Shown here: piece after piece, positions 5,067 through 6,545 of the stretch
Position numbering within the stretch: the first letter of the stretch is position 1
Layout: each line of letters begins with the position of its first letter
From: Thermoprotei archaeon
GTDB taxonomy: Archaea; Thermoproteota; Thermoprotei_A; Sulfolobales; Desulfurococcaceae
DNA: 6,545 nt
Direction of reading: 5' to 3'
NCBI GenBank assembly: GCA_003661825.1
Contig: QMWW01000065.1
Location: forward strand, 1-6,545
Program-made: the position numbers and the translations under genes
Notes under the pieces: model-generated
The model's input: the letters and a program-made list of their open reading frames with translations, nothing else
What the model was told of the DNA's origin: nothing
The model's database searches: none

Positions 5067-6317
5067 ATGTTTAGCGAGAAGCCGGGAGCGTGGGATCTGA
5101 TCGAGGAGGAGCTGAGCAAGCCGAGCATATTCAGGAGCCGTGAGAGCTTAACCCCCGAGTACGTTCCGGATAAGCTCCCCCACCGCGAAGAAGAGATTAA
5201 ACAGCTCGTCTCGGCTTTTAAGCATTTAGTTACTTCTCCAGGCTCTATATCCCAGAGAGTACTAGTCGTTGGCTCAACTGGTACGGGTAAAACGGCTTTA
5301 ACGAGAGTATTTGGAAGGGATTTTACGAGGATAGCCCGGTCTAGAGGAATAAACCTGAGATACGTACACGTAAACTGCCATAGGAATAGGACTCTCTACA
5401 ACGTTGTAGCAGAGATAGCTAAGCAGCTAGAGATACCTCTACCCCAGCGCGGCTTATCCGTAAAGGAGATGTACGACGCTATCCTCGGATACCTAGACGA
5501 AAGCGATACATACGCTATCATAACCTTCGACGAGTTCCACTACTTCGCCAGCATAGCTGGTAGCGATGCAGTATACTTCATTGTCAGAACATACGATGCC
5601 TTCGATACAAGTATTAAGAGGCTCAACTTCGTATTCGTATCGCTGAGTACCAGTATGCTCTCACTACTAGACCCCACGACCGAGAGCTACCTCTTAAGAC
5701 ACATGGTTAAGCTCGAACCCTATACTTCCAGCCAGCTGTACACTATTCTGAGGTATAGAGCGGAGCAAGCATTCTACGAAGACGTTGTAGGAGACGAGAT
5801 ACTGAGGTTTATAGCCGAGTACGAAGGCAGAGATAGAGGCGGTGGAGGAAACGCTAGGAACGCGTTAGAGATACTGAGGCAGGCTGGAGAGATGGCAGAA
5901 GCAGAGGGTACTGGCCGCATCATGCTCGAACACGTAAGGAGAGCTATAATGCATACCTCGAGAGAGCTCATAAGTATCTCGGAAGCAGTTATATATAGCC
6001 CGCTCCACGAGCTCATAGTTCTCTGGGCCGTTATAAGGCTTCTCAGGAGAACCGGTAAGCCCTTCGTGAAGATAGGCGATGTCGAGCACGAGTACGCGAT
6101 GCTTTGCGAGCTCCTAGGTGAACAGCCTAGAAGGCATACACAGGTATACGAGTACGTAATGAACCTCAAGAAAGCTGGCGTCATAAATGCTCGTACAAGC
6201 GGTAAGGGTATTCGGGGTAGGACTACTCTCATAAGCGTACACTATGGGCCCCTCGACCTCTTCGAGAAATACGTTGAAGACCTAATCTACAAGCGTATGA
6301 AGGTATCTAAGAGATGA
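5067..6317 (+). CDS. cdc6: Orc1/Cdc6-family AAA+ ATPase, replication initiator homologue
   Basis: Members bind replication origins and load the MCM helicase, and some paralogues act in regulation or DNA-damage response. The protein has 416 residues, normal for the family. The N-terminal signature SIFRSRESLTPEYVPDKLPHR (20-40) is typical. Walker A is GSTGTGKT (69-76) and Walker B is AIITFDEFHYF (D155, E156). Sensor 2 is GNARNAL with R264, in place of the common GDARRAL. The C-terminal winged-helix DNA-binding domain begins near 308 and carries the wing GKGIRGRTTLISV. Nucleotide binding and hydrolysis residues are present. Sensor 1 reads VSLSTS (191-196), where the asparagine of the usual SNDL-like motif is not seen, so this may be a divergent paralogue rather than the main Orc1-1 initiator. 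Its stop codon overlaps the start of the winged-helix gene in ATGA, indicating coupled translation. Confidence 0.92.
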   Translation: MFSEKPGAWDLIEEELSKPSIFRSRESLTPEYVPDKLPHREEEIKQLVSAFKHLVTSPGSISQRVLVVGSTGTGKTALTRVFGRDFTRIARSRGINLRYVHVNCHRNRTLYNVVAEIAKQLEIPLPQRGLSVKEMYDAILGYLDESDTYAIITFDEFHYFASIAGSDAVYFIVRTYDAFDTSIKRLNFVFVSLSTSMLSLLDPTTESYLLRHMVKLEPYTSSQLYTILRYRAEQAFYEDVVGDEILRFIAEYEGRDRGGGGNARNALEILRQAGEMAEAEGTGRIMLEHVRRAIMHTSRELISISEAVIYSPLHELIVLWAVIRLLRRTGKPFVKIGDVEHEYAMLCELLGEQPRRHTQVYEYVMNLKKAGVINARTSGKGIRGRTTLISVHYGPLDLFEKYVEDLIYKRMKVSKR

Positions 6318-6520
6318 GGGAGGATCCGAGGAAGAAGATCATAGAGCTGCTGGAGAGGTACGGCGAGCTAAACGTAACTAGAATCGCTAGAATGACGGGG
6401 CTAGGCTATAGAGTAGCTGTACGCTACCTGAGAGAGCTGCTAGAGCAGGGGATTGTAGAAGAGAGAAGGTATGGTAGGCTCCGGTTATTCAGGCTGAGGA
6501 CACGCTCTACTTCTTTGTGA
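6314..6520 (+). CDS. Small winged helix-turn-helix DNA-binding protein
   Basis: This protein of 68 basic residues is almost entirely one winged-helix domain. Helix 1 is DPRKKIIELLERYG (4-17), the turn NVTRIARMTGL (20-30) leads to the recognition helix GYRVAVRYLRELLEQG (31-46), and IVEERRYGRLRLFRL (47-61) forms the wing. It resembles the ArsR/MarR-like single-domain regulators common in archaea and lacks any visible ligand-binding or metal-binding residues. ATG 6314 overlaps the TGA of the Orc1/Cdc6 gene by four bases, with AGGTATC about 6 bases upstream. The close coupling suggests that it acts with, or regulates, the initiator homologue; this is inference. Its last 14 bases overlap the probable end of a convergent minus-strand gene. 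Confidence 0.8.
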   Translation: MREDPRKKIIELLERYGELNVTRIARMTGLGYRVAVRYLRELLEQGIVEERRYGRLRLFRLRTRSTSL

Positions 6521-6545
6521 GCTTCCTGTAGTAAGCTAGGACTTC
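6507..6545 (-). CDS. Possible C-terminal end of a convergent gene (truncated by window end)
   Basis: Reading the minus strand from the right edge gives 12 codons, EVLAYYRKLTKK, then TAG at 6509-6507. The sequence has the look of a charged helical protein end with a basic tail, and a convergent neighbour would be normal here. Twelve codons are too few for identification, and the reading could be chance. Confidence 0.35.
   Translation of the reverse strand, partial: EVLAYYRKLTKK

Noticed and set aside
5774..6232. Minus-strand open frame opposite the orc1/cdc6 C-terminal half
   Set aside because: It is an antisense shadow with a Ser/Ile-rich composition and no recognisable domain.
1..6545. CRISPR array, insertion sequence or tandem repeats
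   Set aside because: No regularly spaced repeats, transposase motifs or terminal inverted repeats were seen.

Overview
The window looks like chromosomal DNA of a hyperthermophilic member of the Thermoproteota (Crenarchaeota), most likely Desulfurococcales or a relative. The evidence is an eS25 ribosomal protein, an Orc1/Cdc6 initiator, a tRNA with an archaeal 37/38 intron, TATA-type promoters, GGTG/GTGATC ribosome binding sites, many TTG and GTG starts, and codon use rich in CTA, ATA, AGG and AGA. I cannot name a genus from sequence alone.

Layout. Bases 1-658 form an AT-richer block (about 38-40% GC in the parts I counted, against 50-58% in two sampled segments to the right). It holds the C-terminal end of a small membrane protein, a basic ORF that appears broken by a one-base frameshift, and a 22-codon ORF. 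The block stops at the 3' end of a minus-strand tRNA-Gly(CCC) gene (659-763) that carries a 29-nt intron. tRNA 3' ends are the usual insertion sites of archaeal integrative elements, so the block may be the worn edge of one. The matching far end is not in the window.

Bases 807-1058 (minus strand) encode ribosomal protein eS25, which runs toward the tRNA gene. A short AT-rich intergenic region around 1161-1170 can serve as a divergent promoter. Its other product is a 387-residue protein of unknown function (1192-2355, +) with a long helical centre.

Next come trkH (2409-3791) and trkA (3855-4502). They encode the membrane pore and the cytosolic nucleotide-gated regulator of a Trk/Ktr-type potassium uptake system. 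A THUMP-domain RNA-binding protein (4495-4980), probably concerned with tRNA modification, overlaps the end of trkA.

After a clear TATA box at 5008-5016, an Orc1/Cdc6-family AAA+ ATPase (5067-6317) is coupled by an ATGA overlap to a 68-residue winged-helix protein (6314-6520). The last bases probably hold the C-terminal codons of a convergent minus-strand gene.

Most of the window is ordinary archaeal housekeeping and accessory DNA. I see no convincing new multi-gene system. The points most worth a second look are the tRNA-bounded AT-rich block with its frameshifted gene, the C33 and imperfect splice motif of the tRNA, the unrecognised 387-residue protein, and the Orc1/Cdc6 paralogue with an altered sensor 1 and a coupled winged-helix partner.
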